Assembly: GCF_001705665.1 (NCBI RefSeq)
Contig: NZ_MDHA01000021.1
Span: 1 to 64,000 of the forward strand
DNA length: 64,000 nt
Origin: Thioclava sp. SK-1
GTDB lineage: Bacteria; Pseudomonadota; Alphaproteobacteria; Rhodobacterales; Rhodobacteraceae
Direction of reading: 5' to 3'
This document shows positions 17,088 to 27,030 of the stretch, one piece after another (positions within the stretch are counted from its first letter, which is position 1; every line of letters begins with the position of its first letter). The translations under genes were made by a program, and so were the position numbers. Under the pieces are notes generated by a model that was not told where the DNA came from, made no database searches, and saw nothing but the letters and a program-made list of their open reading frames with translations.

Positions 17088-18308
17088 TTAGGCCAGAAGC
17101 TCGTGACACAGTTCTAGCGCCGATACCAATGTGTCCACTTCGGCGCGGGTGTTATACATAGCAAATGATGCGCGCGCCGTGGCGCTGACGCCCAGGTGCT
17201 GCATCAATGGCATGGCACAATGGCTGCCGGCCCGGATGGCCACACCACGCTTGTCCAAAATGGTCGACATATCATGCGGATGAGCGGGACCATTCAACGT
17301 CATCGAAAAAATCGCTCCGCCCTGTGGTGGCACCGGCGACAGATTAAGCCAATTCAAACCCGACAGTCGTTCATGGGCATAGCTGCGCAGTTGCGCTTCG
17401 TATTGCGCAATATTGGTCATGCCGATACCCATCATATAATCGATGGCGACGCCCATACCGTATTGCTGCACGATCCCCGGCGTTCCCGCCTCAAAGGTCA
17501 TTGGCGCGTGGTTATAGGTTACCGTGTCGCGCGTGACCGTATCGATCATATCGCCGCCACCCAGGAAAGGGCGCATTTCGGCCTGACGCTCCTTGGCGAT
17601 CCAAATCGCCCCCGACCCCGATGGACCATAAAGCTTATGTCCAGTGATCGCATAGAAATCGACGCCCAGATCGGCCACATCTACGGGCATATGCACCGCC
17701 GCCTGCGACCCGTCTACCAAAACCGGAACGCCCTTTTCACGCGCGCCGGCTGCGATGGCTTTCACATCCACCAAACTGCCCAACACGTTGGACATATGTG
17801 TTACGGCAATCAGCTTTGTGCGATCTGTCACCGCCTCCAGCATCTTTTCGGCAGGTAAAGAGCCATCAGCCTCTGGCTCCACCCACTTCAGCACAACGCC
17901 TTGGCGTTCGCGCAAAAAATGCCAGGGCACGATATTCGCATGATGTTCCAGAACCGATAGAACAATCTCATCACCGGGCTGAAACCGCGGCGCAGCCCAG
18001 GCATAGGACACAAGGTTGATCCCCTCGGTCGAGCCGGTTGTAAAGATGATCTCATCCTCGGACGGGGCATTCAGGAAACGCGCAACAATTCCACGCACCC
18101 CCTCATACTTCTCGGTCGAGATATTCGACAGCGTATGCAGCCCACGGTGCACATTGGAATAGTCTTCCTCATACATCCGGGTCATTGCATCAATCACCAC
18201 ACGAGGTTTTTGCGCCGAGGCTCCACTGTCCAGATAGACCAATGGTTTGCCATTGATCTGGCGCGACAGAATCGGAAAATCTGCGCGGATTTTTTCAACA
18301 TCGAACAT
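17088..18308 (-). CDS. sufS: Cysteine desulfurase SufS (group II)
   Basis: A PLP enzyme that removes sulfur from cysteine for Fe-S cluster assembly. The 406-residue product has the PLP Lys in AITGHKLYGPSG and the active-site Cys in RAGSHCAMPL with the short lobe typical of SufS. The start at 18308 has AAAGG 8 bases upstream and fits the family start (FDVEKIRADFPILS). It is the last gene of the suf cluster, behind two YIP1 genes. No sufE or sufU sulfur-acceptor gene lies in the window. Confidence 0.95.
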   Translation of the reverse strand: MFDVEKIRADFPILSRQINGKPLVYLDSGASAQKPRVVIDAMTRMYEEDYSNVHRGLHTLSNISTEKYEGVRGIVARFLNAPSEDEIIFTTGSTEGINLVSYAWAAPRFQPGDEIVLSVLEHHANIVPWHFLRERQGVVLKWVEPEADGSLPAEKMLEAVTDRTKLIAVTHMSNVLGSLVDVKAIAAGAREKGVPVLVDGSQAAVHMPVDVADLGVDFYAITGHKLYGPSGSGAIWIAKERQAEMRPFLGGGDMIDTVTRDTVTYNHAPMTFEAGTPGIVQQYGMGVAIDYMMGIGMTNIAQYEAQLRSYAHERLSGLNWLNLSPVPPQGGAIFSMTLNGPAHPHDMSTILDKRGVAIRAGSHCAMPLMQHLGVSATARASFAMYNTRAEVDTLVSALELCHELLA

Positions 18309-18333
18309 CTGCAAAACCTTTCGGATGGGCGCG

Positions 18334-18933
18334 TCAGGGCGCCACAGAAATCGGCACAAGCCCGGTCGAGACCAACAAGATCCCGGCCAAGAACGCACTG
18401 CCGATAAAGGTGGCAATCACACCGATTGCCACGGGCACAAGCTGGGTGAACCCATGCACCGCAGCCGTGAAGTTCACCAAGAGATAAAACATCAACGCCA
18501 GCAACAAGGCAGATGTGATCAGTGCCGTCACCGGGAAGATCATCAGCAGCACCAGTTGCACCACCTGACCGACGATTAACACAAATTCCATCCAGCTTAG
18601 CAGCATCAGCGCATCCAGAAACTGCCCCTTGCCATTGGCAATACGCCCCACAACCGTCATTGCGGCCGCACCATAAACCAGCAATGCGCCCTGGATCAGC
18701 GCCAATGGAATGGGGCTGGCACGCAATGTATCGCTGCCAGTGCCACTCACCATAGAAAAGACAATATCTGCAAGACTGCCCAGACAGGCCGAGAGCACAA
18801 CCACCACCAGCAATGCCAGATAGCGCGCCTGCGCCGGGGGGGCATAATCAATCAATGCCGCAGCCATCTCACGCGGCGCCTTCACGCTGCGGATCAATGC
18901 CTCTTTCAGATCAAACGGCCCAAGCTGCATCAC
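18334..18933 (-). CDS. YIP1-family membrane protein
   Basis: A 199-residue protein with about five transmembrane segments and the bacterial YIP1 layout, starting with a short cytoplasmic part. Function of bacterial YIP1 proteins is unknown. It overlaps the upstream YIP1 paralogue by four bases (18930-18933) and sits 26 bases before sufS, so all belong to one transcript. A role in Fe-S assembly is possible only by position. Confidence 0.75.
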   Translation of the reverse strand: MMQLGPFDLKEALIRSVKAPREMAAALIDYAPPAQARYLALLVVVVLSACLGSLADIVFSMVSGTGSDTLRASPIPLALIQGALLVYGAAAMTVVGRIANGKGQFLDALMLLSWMEFVLIVGQVVQLVLLMIFPVTALITSALLLALMFYLLVNFTAAVHGFTQLVPVAIGVIATFIGSAFLAGILLVSTGLVPISVAP

Positions 18934-19418
18934 GCGTCTCCGGTTTCAAACTCTGCAACGCGGATACCCGCGAGCCAGATCAGGATAAAGGCAGCAAATG
19001 TCAAACACCCGACAATCGTCACCTGTGGACCTTGACCGATAAAGCCTGCCGTCAGCCCCTGCAACAGCGCGAGCGGCGCACTGGCCAAAAGCGCCCAGAA
19101 CAATGCGATCCGGGCGCGGTAAAATGTGCCCGTGCCGCCGAACATCTTACAGATCACATGCGCCAGGGCGGCCAAAAGATAAAATATCGGGATCGTCGCC
19201 CCTAAAGCCAGGGCCGTGCCCATCATCGGCCCTGCCATTGGCACATCGGTTTCAAAGGCCTGGCGCGACAGGCGCGGCCATTGCGCCACGAACACGACAA
19301 TCAACGCCGCCAAAAGAATCGACAGCGCCCGGGGTTCAGACCGTGTCCGCGCAAGAAAACCGCGCACCACTTTACGCGGTGCACGGTAGGATTGAAGGAT
19401 ATCGTCGACCGCCGCCAT
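18930..19418 (-). CDS. YIP1-family membrane protein, second copy
   Basis: A 162-residue protein with about four transmembrane segments. The N-terminal cytoplasmic tail (DDILQSYRAPRKVVRGFLAR) resembles that of its neighbour (SVKAPREMAAALID), which suggests tandem duplication. It is translationally coupled to the downstream copy and lies only about 17 bases after sufD. Function unknown. Confidence 0.72.
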   Translation of the reverse strand: MAAVDDILQSYRAPRKVVRGFLARTRSEPRALSILLAALIVVFVAQWPRLSRQAFETDVPMAGPMMGTALALGATIPIFYLLAALAHVICKMFGGTGTFYRARIALFWALLASAPLALLQGLTAGFIGQGPQVTIVGCLTFAAFILIWLAGIRVAEFETGDA

Positions 19419-19434
19419 GGGGTCAGCCTATCCG

Positions 19435-20715
19435 TTACGACCGATGACGCGAGAGCCACGCCTCAAGGCGCGACAAAATGTCGTCCCGCAGGGCCTCGTC
19501 TTCGATTTCGTCAACGGCATCCGCCATGAAAGACAACACCAGCATCGCCGTTGCATCTTCCACCGGAACCCCGCGCGAGCGCAGATAGAACATCGCCGTC
19601 TGGTCAATCGAGCCGGTGGTAGAGCCATGCGAACACACAACATCATCGGCGTAGATTTCAAGCTCTGGCTTGGCCAAAAACTGGCTGTCATCATCAAGCA
19701 AAAGCGACTGGCTGATCTGATAGCCGTCGGTTTTCTGCGCGCCTTCTTTCACAAGGATCTTGCCTTGGAAAATGCCATTTGCGCCGTTTTTCAACACTTT
19801 CTTGAACACCTGGCGGCTTTCGCCGCGCAGCGCCCCATGGGTGATGAAAACCGTGTCATCATGGTGGAACGGCTCGGTTTTACCGTCACCCAAAGCCGCG
19901 CCGGCAACATGCGCCACCGCGTCATCCCCGATGATGTCGATCACGCATTCATTACGGGTCAACACGCCATTCATCGTCATGGTGAAGGATTTGAACGCCG
20001 CACCTTCTGCAACACGCGTAAAGATATGGGTCAGTGCCTGACGGTCCTGTTCTGCACCTTGCACCCGGATATGGTTGAATTTGGCGTCTTTCGACAGGCA
20101 AACCTCTGTCACCACATTGAACCGTGCGCCCGGCGTGCCGCTTTCCAGCAGTGTCAACTCCGCACCTTCTTCCAACTTCACGATGTGATGCAAGATCGGG
20201 TCAGAGTGATCCGAGGAATGGATATATTGCAGATGCACAGGTTTGGGCGCCTTGCCGGTAACGCGGATCAAAACGCCCTCGGTCGCGGTGGCGGTGTTCA
20301 GCGCGGCAAAGGGGCGGTCAACCGGGGTCTGCCCCGCCTTTTCCAATGTGCCGTAAATCGCGCCGGCCCAATGGATATCGGCATTGCCTGCCGCGCTCAG
20401 CAGTTCAATCCCTGCCTGCGACAGATCATCCGAAGCTGCGGCATCAAAGACGCCATCCACAAACACCAGTTTGATCCGATCAAATGCTGCGAATTCATCG
20501 CCCGCATCCGATCCTGCCGCCGGGCTGGGCGCCACAGCATTCAAGGCTGCCGGATTGGTCCAGCGCCAATATTCATCACGTCGCGCTGGCAGGCCCTGCG
20601 CCTGAACCCGTGCCAAAGCATCGCTGCGCGCCGCCGCGGTGAAGTCACCTGTCGCAACGGTCAGCGCATCCAGACGCGCCGCCGCTGCATCGCGTTTTTG
20701 CTGCAAGACTGCCAT
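19435..20715 (-). CDS. sufD: Fe-S cluster assembly protein SufD
   Basis: The 426-residue partner of SufB and SufC in the SufBC2D scaffold. The C-terminal half forms the family beta-helix, with the features ICSHGSTTGSID-like (VVCSHGSTTGSIDQTAMFYL) and RSRGVPVEDATAML. The N-terminal helical region is variable, as usual. Its start codon overlaps the sufC stop (TAATG), which couples translation. This coupling is typical where SufC and SufD assemble together. Confidence 0.95.
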   Translation of the reverse strand: MAVLQQKRDAAAARLDALTVATGDFTAAARSDALARVQAQGLPARRDEYWRWTNPAALNAVAPSPAAGSDAGDEFAAFDRIKLVFVDGVFDAAASDDLSQAGIELLSAAGNADIHWAGAIYGTLEKAGQTPVDRPFAALNTATATEGVLIRVTGKAPKPVHLQYIHSSDHSDPILHHIVKLEEGAELTLLESGTPGARFNVVTEVCLSKDAKFNHIRVQGAEQDRQALTHIFTRVAEGAAFKSFTMTMNGVLTRNECVIDIIGDDAVAHVAGAALGDGKTEPFHHDDTVFITHGALRGESRQVFKKVLKNGANGIFQGKILVKEGAQKTDGYQISQSLLLDDDSQFLAKPELEIYADDVVCSHGSTTGSIDQTAMFYLRSRGVPVEDATAMLVLSFMADAVDEIEDEALRDDILSRLEAWLSRHRS

Positions 20716-21488
20716 TACGCCATGACCTCGCTGATGCCATGCTCTGCCAAGATATCGGCATAGCCATTGTTTTCAATCTCTTGCGCCAGCTCTGGACCAC
20801 CGGTTTTGATGATCCGGCCATCGGCCAGAATATGCACAACATCGGGTTTGATATGGTCCAACAGGCGCTGGTAATGGGTAATGACAAGGAACGAACGGCC
20901 TTCGTCACGCAGCGCATTCACGCCTTCGGCTACCAGTTTCATCGCGTCGACATCTAAACCAGAATCAGTTTCGTCCAAGATGCACATCTTGGGCTCTAAC
21001 ATTGCCATCTGCAGGATTTCGTTACGCTTTTTTTCACCGCCGGAGAAACCGACATTGACCGGACGCTTCAACATCTCGGCGTCGATTTTCAGCGCCTTGG
21101 CTTTTTCGCGCACCAGTTTCAGGAATTCACCCGCGCTCAGCTCTGGCTGGCCATTGGCCTTGCGCTTGGCATTCACCGCAGTGCGCAAGAACGTCATGTT
21201 GCCTACGCCGGGGATTTCCACAGGATATTGGAACGCCAGGAACAGACCTGCGGCCGCACGCTCTTCCGGTTGCAGCTCCAGCAGCTCTTCGCCTGCCAAT
21301 TCCGCCGAACCCTCGGTGACCTCATAGCCGTCACGGCCAGACAGCACATAGGACAGTGTGGATTTCCCCGAGCCATTTGGACCCATGATCGCATGGACCT
21401 TTCCGGTCTCAACCGTCAGGTTCAAACCCTTGAGGATCGCTTTGTCCTCTTCTTCAAGTTTCACATGCAGGTTTTTGATCTCAAGCAT
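20715..21488 (-). CDS. sufC: Fe-S cluster assembly ATPase SufC
   Basis: A 257-residue cytosolic ABC ATPase that drives conformational change of the SufBC2D scaffold. Motifs are Walker A GPNGSGKST, signature FSGGEKKRNE, Walker B CILDETDSGLD and switch His in VITHYQRLLD. The EKKRNE and DSGLD forms are characteristic of SufC rather than of transporters. It lies 14 bases downstream of the YbjQ-like gene. Confidence 0.97.
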   Translation of the reverse strand: MLEIKNLHVKLEEEDKAILKGLNLTVETGKVHAIMGPNGSGKSTLSYVLSGRDGYEVTEGSAELAGEELLELQPEERAAAGLFLAFQYPVEIPGVGNMTFLRTAVNAKRKANGQPELSAGEFLKLVREKAKALKIDAEMLKRPVNVGFSGGEKKRNEILQMAMLEPKMCILDETDSGLDVDAMKLVAEGVNALRDEGRSFLVITHYQRLLDHIKPDVVHILADGRIIKTGGPELAQEIENNGYADILAEHGISEVMA

Positions 21489-21502
21489 TTTTTCTTTTCC
21501 TA

Positions 21503-21817
21503 TCAGTCGATGGTGACGGCCGTGCCGGACGCCGAAACCATCAGCATTGAATCGGCCACAACCTGGTAATCCAGATCGACGCCTACGATTGCATTGGCAC
21601 CCATCAACTGGGCGCGTTGTTCCATTTCCTTCAGCGCGGTTTCACGCGCATCAGTCAGCTTTTTTTCATAACTGCCAGAGCGGCCGCCGACGATATCGGT
21701 GATCTGCGCGAAGAAATCGCGCACCACATTGGCGCCCATGATCGCCTCGCCCGTAACGATACCGTGGTAGCCCGTAATCGTGTGGCCTTGCAGCGTATTG
21801 GTCGTGGATACGATCAT
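21503..21817 (-). CDS. YbjQ/UPF0145-family protein
   Basis: A 104-residue protein of the YbjQ family with core motifs [16 protein letters not shown] and [15 protein letters not shown]. Members form pentamers and have been called putative heavy-metal-binding, but no function is established. Its place between sufB and sufC is unusual and hints at a link with metal or cluster handling. Spacing to both neighbours is short (24 and 14 bases), so it is within the operon. Confidence 0.82.
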   Translation of the reverse strand: MIVSTTNTLQGHTITGYHGIVTGEAIMGANVVRDFFAQITDIVGGRSGSYEKKLTDARETALKEMEQRAQLMGANAIVGVDLDYQVVADSMLMVSASGTAVTID

Positions 21818-21841
21818 GGAATCCTCCTGTGTCAGGCTGTT

Positions 21842-23362
21842 TTAGCCAACTGAACCTTCAAGCGAGATCGCAACAAGCGATTGTGCTTCCATCGCAAATT
21901 CCATTGGCAGGGCCTGAAGAACCTCTTTGCAGAAGCCATTGACCACCAGCGCGACGGCCTCTTCTTCATCCATGCCCCGCGCGCGGCAGTAGAACAGCTG
22001 ATCGTCATCGACCTTCGATGTCGTCGCCTCATGTTCCACCCGGCTGGAGTTGTTCTTGACCTCAATATACGGCACCGTATGGGCGCCACATTCAGATCCG
22101 ATCAACAAGCTATCGCATTGGGTGTAGTTGCGGCTGTTCTTGGCTTTGGGGTGCATTGACACCAAACCACGATAGGTGTTTTGCGCCTTGCCTGCCGAAA
22201 TCCCTTTCGACACGATCCGCGATTTGGTGTTCTTGCCCAAATGCACCATCTTCGTGCCAGTGTCGGCCTGTTGATAATTATTGGCGATCGCGATCGAGTA
22301 GAACTCACCCTGGCTTTCTTCGCCGCGCAAGATGCACGACGGATATTTCCAGGTGATCGCAGAGCCTGTTTCCACCTGCGTCCACATAACTTTGGCCCGA
22401 TCACCACGACAATCCGCCCGTTTGGTCACAAAATTGTAAATACCGCCCTTGCCGTCTTCATCACCGGGGAACCAGTTCTGAACGGTGGAATATTTCACCT
22501 CGGCATCTTCTTCGATAATGATCTCGACCACGGCGGCATGCAGCTGCGCTGTGTCACGCTTGGGTGCGGTGCAACCTTCCAGATAGGACACATAGCTGCC
22601 CTTGTCCGCGATGATCAATGTGCGTTCAAACTGCCCGGTGTTTTCCGCGTTGATCCGGAAATAGGTCGACAATTCCATCGGGCAGCGCACGCCGGGCGGC
22701 ACATAGACAAATGACCCATCCGAGAACACGGCAGAGTTCAAAGTGGCATAGAAATTATCCGACTGCGGCACCACTGTGCCCAGATATTTCTTCACCAATT
22801 CTGGGTGCTCTTTGATCGCTTCAGAGATCGAGCAAAAGATAACACCGGCTTCGGCCAGTTTGTCTTTGAATGTGGTCCCCACCGAAACGGAATCGAACAC
22901 CGCATCCACGGCCACCTGGCGTTGGGACGGATCATAATCTTCCGCACCTTCAACCCCGGCCAGGATCATCTGCTCTTTCAGCGGAATGCCCAGTTTTTCA
23001 TAGGTGGCCAAGAGTTTGGGATCGACCTCATCAAGCGATTTTGGCTTTACTTCCATCGACTTAGGGCGGGCGTAGTAATACTGATCTTGAAAATCAATCG
23101 CCGGAACCTTCAACAAGGCCCAATCGGGTTTTTCCATACCTTCCCAGCGCTGAAACGCCTGAAGACGCCATTCGGTCATCCATTCAGGTTCTTCATTTTT
23201 GCTCGAGATCAGCTTGACGATGTCTTCATTCACGCCCTTGGGCGCGTATTCCATTTCAATATCGGTGTTCCAACCATATTTGTAGGACCCCATATTTGCG
23301 ACGGTTTCGACCGTCTCGCGGTCAACGCCTTCGCGCACTTCCAGATCTGTTGCCACGTGCAT
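21842..23362 (-). CDS. sufB: Fe-S cluster assembly scaffold SufB
   Basis: The 506-residue scaffold on which nascent clusters form with SufD and SufC. Recognisable segments are [12 protein letters not shown] near the start, [37 protein letters not shown] and [19 protein letters not shown]. The Cys in EGCTAP is the position reported to accept sulfur. The start at 23362 is preceded by GAGAGG. An in-frame Met at 23431 would add a poorly conserved leader. It lies 88 bases after the NifS-like gene. Confidence 0.96.
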   Translation of the reverse strand: MHVATDLEVREGVDRETVETVANMGSYKYGWNTDIEMEYAPKGVNEDIVKLISSKNEEPEWMTEWRLQAFQRWEGMEKPDWALLKVPAIDFQDQYYYARPKSMEVKPKSLDEVDPKLLATYEKLGIPLKEQMILAGVEGAEDYDPSQRQVAVDAVFDSVSVGTTFKDKLAEAGVIFCSISEAIKEHPELVKKYLGTVVPQSDNFYATLNSAVFSDGSFVYVPPGVRCPMELSTYFRINAENTGQFERTLIIADKGSYVSYLEGCTAPKRDTAQLHAAVVEIIIEEDAEVKYSTVQNWFPGDEDGKGGIYNFVTKRADCRGDRAKVMWTQVETGSAITWKYPSCILRGEESQGEFYSIAIANNYQQADTGTKMVHLGKNTKSRIVSKGISAGKAQNTYRGLVSMHPKAKNSRNYTQCDSLLIGSECGAHTVPYIEVKNNSSRVEHEATTSKVDDDQLFYCRARGMDEEEAVALVVNGFCKEVLQALPMEFAMEAQSLVAISLEGSVG

Positions 23363-23450
23363 ATCCTCTCGTCGCGGGCAGGCTTTGTTCTGCCCCGGTA
23401 AATTCCAATTCAGACCGGCTGCCAGTGGCAAAGCCGCCCTATGATATCTG

Positions 23451-24518
23451 TCAGCTCCGGGCGCGCGCCTTTGCGCGTGCCGCCAGCCATGTGTCAGCGA
23501 ACCGGTCTATCGCGTCTTGTGTCACCCCCGGCCCCAGCGAAATCCGCATCGCGCAGCCTGCGTCTTCATCTGACCATCCCATCGCACGCAAAACGCCCGA
23601 TGATTTGACCTTGCCCGAAGAACAGGCCGATCCGGCAGACACGGCATATCCCGCAAGGTCCATCCGCATCACCTGTGTCTCGCCTTTCCAGCCGGGGCTG
23701 ACGACCGACAATGTATTGGGCAGTATTGCTGGCGCATCGCCTGATTGCCCGTCCGGTCTATCCCACCCCGGAAAGTAAAGCGCTTCGCCGCTCTGTTCCA
23801 GTGCCTTCTTTAGAATATTTCTAAATTCAGCGATTTCTGACCAAATTCCTTGGTCAAGATCTCGTGCGGCGGCCTGCGCAGCGGCGCCAAAACCGGCAAT
23901 TCCGACCAAATTCTCGGTTCCGGCACGGCGGCCCATCTCTTGTCCGCCGCCCTTCAGCCGCGCGGCGATCTCTGTCCCACGGCGCAGGACAAGCGCACCG
24001 ATTCCTTTCGGTCCACCCAGCTTATGCGCCGAGACAATGCCACATGTCACATTGAGCCAGTTGAACGCGAAGGGGATTTTGCCAAAGGCCTGAGTCAGAT
24101 CCGACACCCACAACCCTTCTGGCAGGGCCTGGATCACCCCGGTTTCGGGGTTGGCCAGTTGCAGCGCGGTGTTGGCCGGATCATCCACTGTCACACGGCC
24201 GTAACAATCCACTGGTAAATCAGCCCGACACCATGCCGAAACCGCATCATGTTCCACTGCGGCGCAGGCAATATCACGCCCCTCCAATGCCAAGGCTGCG
24301 GCCTCGGTCGCACCGGATGTAAAGACGATATCTTGGCCCTCTGCCCCGATGGCTGCCGCGATTTGCGCCCGCGCCGTCTCGATAACAGATTTCGCCGCGC
24401 GCCCTTCGGCATGAACGGATGAGGGGTTTCCCTGCACATCCATCGCCGCAATCATCGCCTCCCGGGCCTCTGGCCGCAGCGGCGTTGTCGCATTCCAATC
24501 CAGATAGTGCCGCGCCAT
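23451..24518 (-). CDS. Cysteine desulfurase, NifS/IscS type (group I)
   Basis: A 355-residue PLP enzyme distinct from the SufS at 17088. The PLP Lys is in [13 protein letters not shown], and the catalytic Cys is on the longer group I loop ([17 protein letters not shown]). The N-terminus [16 protein letters not shown] is typical of IscS/NifS. The ATG at 24518 has GAGGGA 9 bases upstream; one at 24524 is also possible. It stands between iscR and sufB, so the cluster carries two cysteine desulfurases. Confidence 0.9.
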   Translation of the reverse strand: MARHYLDWNATTPLRPEAREAMIAAMDVQGNPSSVHAEGRAAKSVIETARAQIAAAIGAEGQDIVFTSGATEAAALALEGRDIACAAVEHDAVSAWCRADLPVDCYGRVTVDDPANTALQLANPETGVIQALPEGLWVSDLTQAFGKIPFAFNWLNVTCGIVSAHKLGGPKGIGALVLRRGTEIAARLKGGGQEMGRRAGTENLVGIAGFGAAAQAAARDLDQGIWSEIAEFRNILKKALEQSGEALYFPGWDRPDGQSGDAPAILPNTLSVVSPGWKGETQVMRMDLAGYAVSAGSACSSGKVKSSGVLRAMGWSDEDAGCAMRISLGPGVTQDAIDRFADTWLAARAKARARS

Positions 24519-24741
24519 ACCCATACGTCCCTCATCCGCCCCTGCGGACCTTAGCCCGTCGCGGTGGTTCATATTCCATAAGGATCAAAGCGCCATTCCC
24601 GACTCTTTCACCCCGATTTGGAATTGATCTAAACAAGGAGCGCACAAAGGGCAATGCATAGCCCTGCCAAATTGTAGTCAGAATTTCTTATGTGTATGTA
24701 TCATTTTTCATGATGCCACCACAGGGCCATCATGTCGATGC

Positions 24742-25200
24742 TCACTCATCCACCACCGAAAACAACGATGGCACCGCCGGACAGGGCTTCAGGCCGTTTT
24801 TCACCACATCTTCCAATGTCGTCTGATGTAAGAACACAAAGACCTGCGCCGACAGGCTTTCCCACAACCGGTTGGATAGTGATTGCGCCCGCGAACCCGA
24901 CACACCCCCCGACGCGCCGCCGCCCGCCGTCATTGCAGAGACCTTTTCATCCACCGCTTCAAAAATCTCATTCACCCGAATTTCGGCCGGTGGGCGCGCC
25001 AGTTGGTAGCCACCACCAGGCCCGCGCACCGATGTCACCAACCCCGCGCGCCGTAGCCGCACAAACAACTGTTCCAGATAGGGCAGCGAAATATCTTCTG
25101 CCTTCGATAGCTGCCCTAATGAGGTTCGAGAGCCTTCGCCCGCCAGTGCCAAACGCACCAGCGCAACCATCGCATAACGGCCTTTGGTCGATAGTTTCAT
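24742..25200 (-). CDS. iscR: Rrf2-family regulator IscR
   Basis: A 152-residue regulator controlling Fe-S assembly genes. The N-terminal winged helix is clear (MKLSTKGRYAMVALVRLALA, then LSKAEDISLPYLEQLFVRL, wing GPGGGYQLARP). The loop that normally holds three Cys ligands (about residues 88-106) contains none. The only Cys is Cys140. From literature, IscR of Rhodobacter sphaeroides also lacks the classical triad and binds its cluster atypically. The start has AGGAGG 5 bases upstream. It heads the suf cluster and probably regulates it. Confidence 0.92.
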   Translation of the reverse strand: MKLSTKGRYAMVALVRLALAGEGSRTSLGQLSKAEDISLPYLEQLFVRLRRAGLVTSVRGPGGGYQLARPPAEIRVNEIFEAVDEKVSAMTAGGGASGGVSGSRAQSLSNRLWESLSAQVFVFLHQTTLEDVVKNGLKPCPAVPSLFSVVDE

Positions 25201-25439
25201 TCGTTCCTCCTGTGCGCGCTGCTTCCAAAGCCGGAAAAAACGCTGCAAATACCTATGTTAAATGGGCTCAATCACTGCTTGGCATTGACGCCGCGCCTTT
25301 GGCCCCTTAACTCCGTTCTATCCCAGTCCCGGTGTCATAGCCGGATTTTTGGTTTTTCCCTAGGGGGCGATGACAAAACCGTCAAGGTTTCGATCACACC
25401 GCTCACGGGGCCCGTTAGACACGTAGCAAACGAGACAAG

Positions 25440-26099
25440 ATGCCCGAAGTCATTTTCCCCGGTCCCGAAGGTCGCCTTGAAGGCCGTTATCATCCGCAGC
25501 CCGCACCCGATGCGCCAATTGCAATTGTTTTGCACCCCGATCCCCAATTCGGCGGCACGATGAACAATCGCGTGGTGTATAACCTGCATTATACGTTCCA
25601 CAAAATGGGTTTCACCGTTTTGCGGTTCAACTTTCGCGGCGTAGGCCGGTCGCAAGGTGAATATGACCAAGGCGTGGGTGAATTGTCCGACGCCGCATCG
25701 GCACTGGATTATCTGCAAGCGCAAAACCCCAATTCCAAACATTGCTGGGTTGCGGGTTTCAGCTTTGGCGCATGGATTGGTATGCAGCTTTTGATGCGCC
25801 GGCCCGAAATTACCGGCTTTATCTCGGTCGCACCGCCGGCAAATATGTATGATTTCAGCTTTTTGGCGCCATGCCCCTCATCGGGTTTGATCATCAACGG
25901 CACCAATGATCGCGTTGCCCCGCCCAAAGACACGCATACGCTGGTCAGCAAGCTGCGCGAACAAAAAGGCATTACAGTCACCCATGAAGAGATCGAAGGT
26001 GCCGATCACTTCTTTAAGGATGATGAAAAGCACATGACGCCAATGATCGACACCGTGCGTTCTTATGTCAAACGGCGCCTGACCGAAGGCACCCGGTAA
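25440..26099 (+). CDS. Alpha/beta hydrolase
   Basis: A 219-residue cytosolic hydrolase of the COG2945-like group. The nucleophile elbow is GFSFGAW (Ser), the acid is probably the Asp in INGTNDRVAPP and the base is the His in GADHFF. RFNFRGVGRSQG forms the usual oxyanion/strand 4 turn. No signal peptide. It is divergent from iscR and its stop overlaps the next start (TAATG), so the two make a bicistronic unit. Substrate unknown. Confidence 0.85.
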   Translation: MPEVIFPGPEGRLEGRYHPQPAPDAPIAIVLHPDPQFGGTMNNRVVYNLHYTFHKMGFTVLRFNFRGVGRSQGEYDQGVGELSDAASALDYLQAQNPNSKHCWVAGFSFGAWIGMQLLMRRPEITGFISVAPPANMYDFSFLAPCPSSGLIINGTNDRVAPPKDTHTLVSKLREQKGITVTHEEIEGADHFFKDDEKHMTPMIDTVRSYVKRRLTEGTR

Positions 26100-26347
26100 T
26101 GGCACTTGTCGATCAGATGGCCGAGAAATTGGCGGCTGATGTGATGCAGGCGCAAAAGGAGCTCGGCCCGGAGGCAGATCGACTGTATGTTGAGGTGGCG
26201 AATTTCATCGGCACCTCCTCACCCGCCCTGGAAGAGGCGTTTTTGACCGCCTGTCGTGTGCACCTGTCCGAACAACGCGGCCGCGCGTTCTTTGAAAAAA
26301 AGCTTAAAGCCTTACAGGCGCAGGCGCTGAAACCTGACGCAGGTTAA
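26099..26347 (+). CDS. Small conserved hypothetical protein
   Basis: An 82-residue, helix-rich acidic protein, not recognised. Start and upstream stop overlap as TAATG, indicating translational coupling to the hydrolase. No membrane segment or Cys pair is seen; a single Cys lies in LTACRVHLSEQRGRAF. A terminator follows, so the pair ends here. The coupling supports a real gene. Confidence 0.6.
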   Translation: MALVDQMAEKLAADVMQAQKELGPEADRLYVEVANFIGTSSPALEEAFLTACRVHLSEQRGRAFFEKKLKALQAQALKPDAG

Positions 26348-26356
26348 AATACCCCT

Positions 26357-26388
26357 CACCGGCGCGCGCAAGCCCGCCGGTGATTTTC
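26357..26388 (+). terminator. Terminator after the hydrolase pair
   Basis: CACCGGCG pairs with CGCCGGTG around a 10-base loop, followed by ATTTTC. Confidence 0.7.
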
Positions 26389-26409
26389 TATACAGATGGG
26401 TGAATGGCA

Positions 26410-27009
26410 ATGACCACGCGATTAGATCAGCAACTGGCGTTTCTGGCAGAGGTTGAGAAGCTGAAATCTGTCACGCGCGCAACGCCCATTCATGATGCCA
26501 GCCGACCCGAAAATTCGGCCGAACATAGTTGGTCATTGGCGTTGTGGGCATTGGTGCTGGCAGATCAGGCGGCGCCAGGTGTGGATACGCTACGCGCAGT
26601 CAAGATGCTGCTGGTACATGACATTGTGGAAATTGACGTAGGTGATGTGCCAATTCATTCCGCCAATGGTACGGCGCATGGCTCTGCCGAGATCGCAGCA
26701 CAAGAACAAGCGGCTGCGATGCGGATTTTCGGATTACTTCCCAACGACATGGCGCAAGAATTTACGGCGCTATGGCAAGAATTCGAAGCGGCGCAGACCG
26801 CGACCGCCATATACGCAAAATCCCTTGATCGGGCGCAGCCGGTTGTGTTGAACCTACAGGCGGGCGGCGGATCATGGATCGACTATGATGTCTGCTATGA
26901 TCAGGTAGAAAGCCGGGTCGGCGCAAAGGTCGCCTTGGGGCTGCCGGGTTTATGGGATGCTGTGAAAGCCCGCATCCTGCCGTGGTTTTCGGCACGCAAC
27001 CGTATTTAA
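26410..27009 (+). CDS. HD-domain nucleotide phosphohydrolase (YfbR-like)
   Basis: A 199-residue HD_3-type protein. The metal ligands are visible: His in ENSAEHSWSLA, the HD pair in KMLLVHDIVEIDVGD and a distal Asp in KSLDRAQP. Related proteins (YfbR, YGK1, HDDC2) remove phosphate from 5'-deoxynucleotides. The ATG at 26410 has GGTGA 6 bases upstream; a Met two codons earlier is the alternative. It stands alone before the icd regulatory region. Substrate inferred from family only. Confidence 0.82.
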   Translation: MTTRLDQQLAFLAEVEKLKSVTRATPIHDASRPENSAEHSWSLALWALVLADQAAPGVDTLRAVKMLLVHDIVEIDVGDVPIHSANGTAHGSAEIAAQEQAAAMRIFGLLPNDMAQEFTALWQEFEAAQTATAIYAKSLDRAQPVVLNLQAGGGSWIDYDVCYDQVESRVGAKVALGLPGLWDAVKARILPWFSARNRI

Positions 27010-27030
27010 GTTTTTGCTATAGGCAGAACA

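Noticed and set aside
16807-17091. Plus-strand 94-codon open frame over the tRNA
   Set aside because: Its first part is the antisense of tRNA-Arg and it runs through the terminator at 17038-17073.
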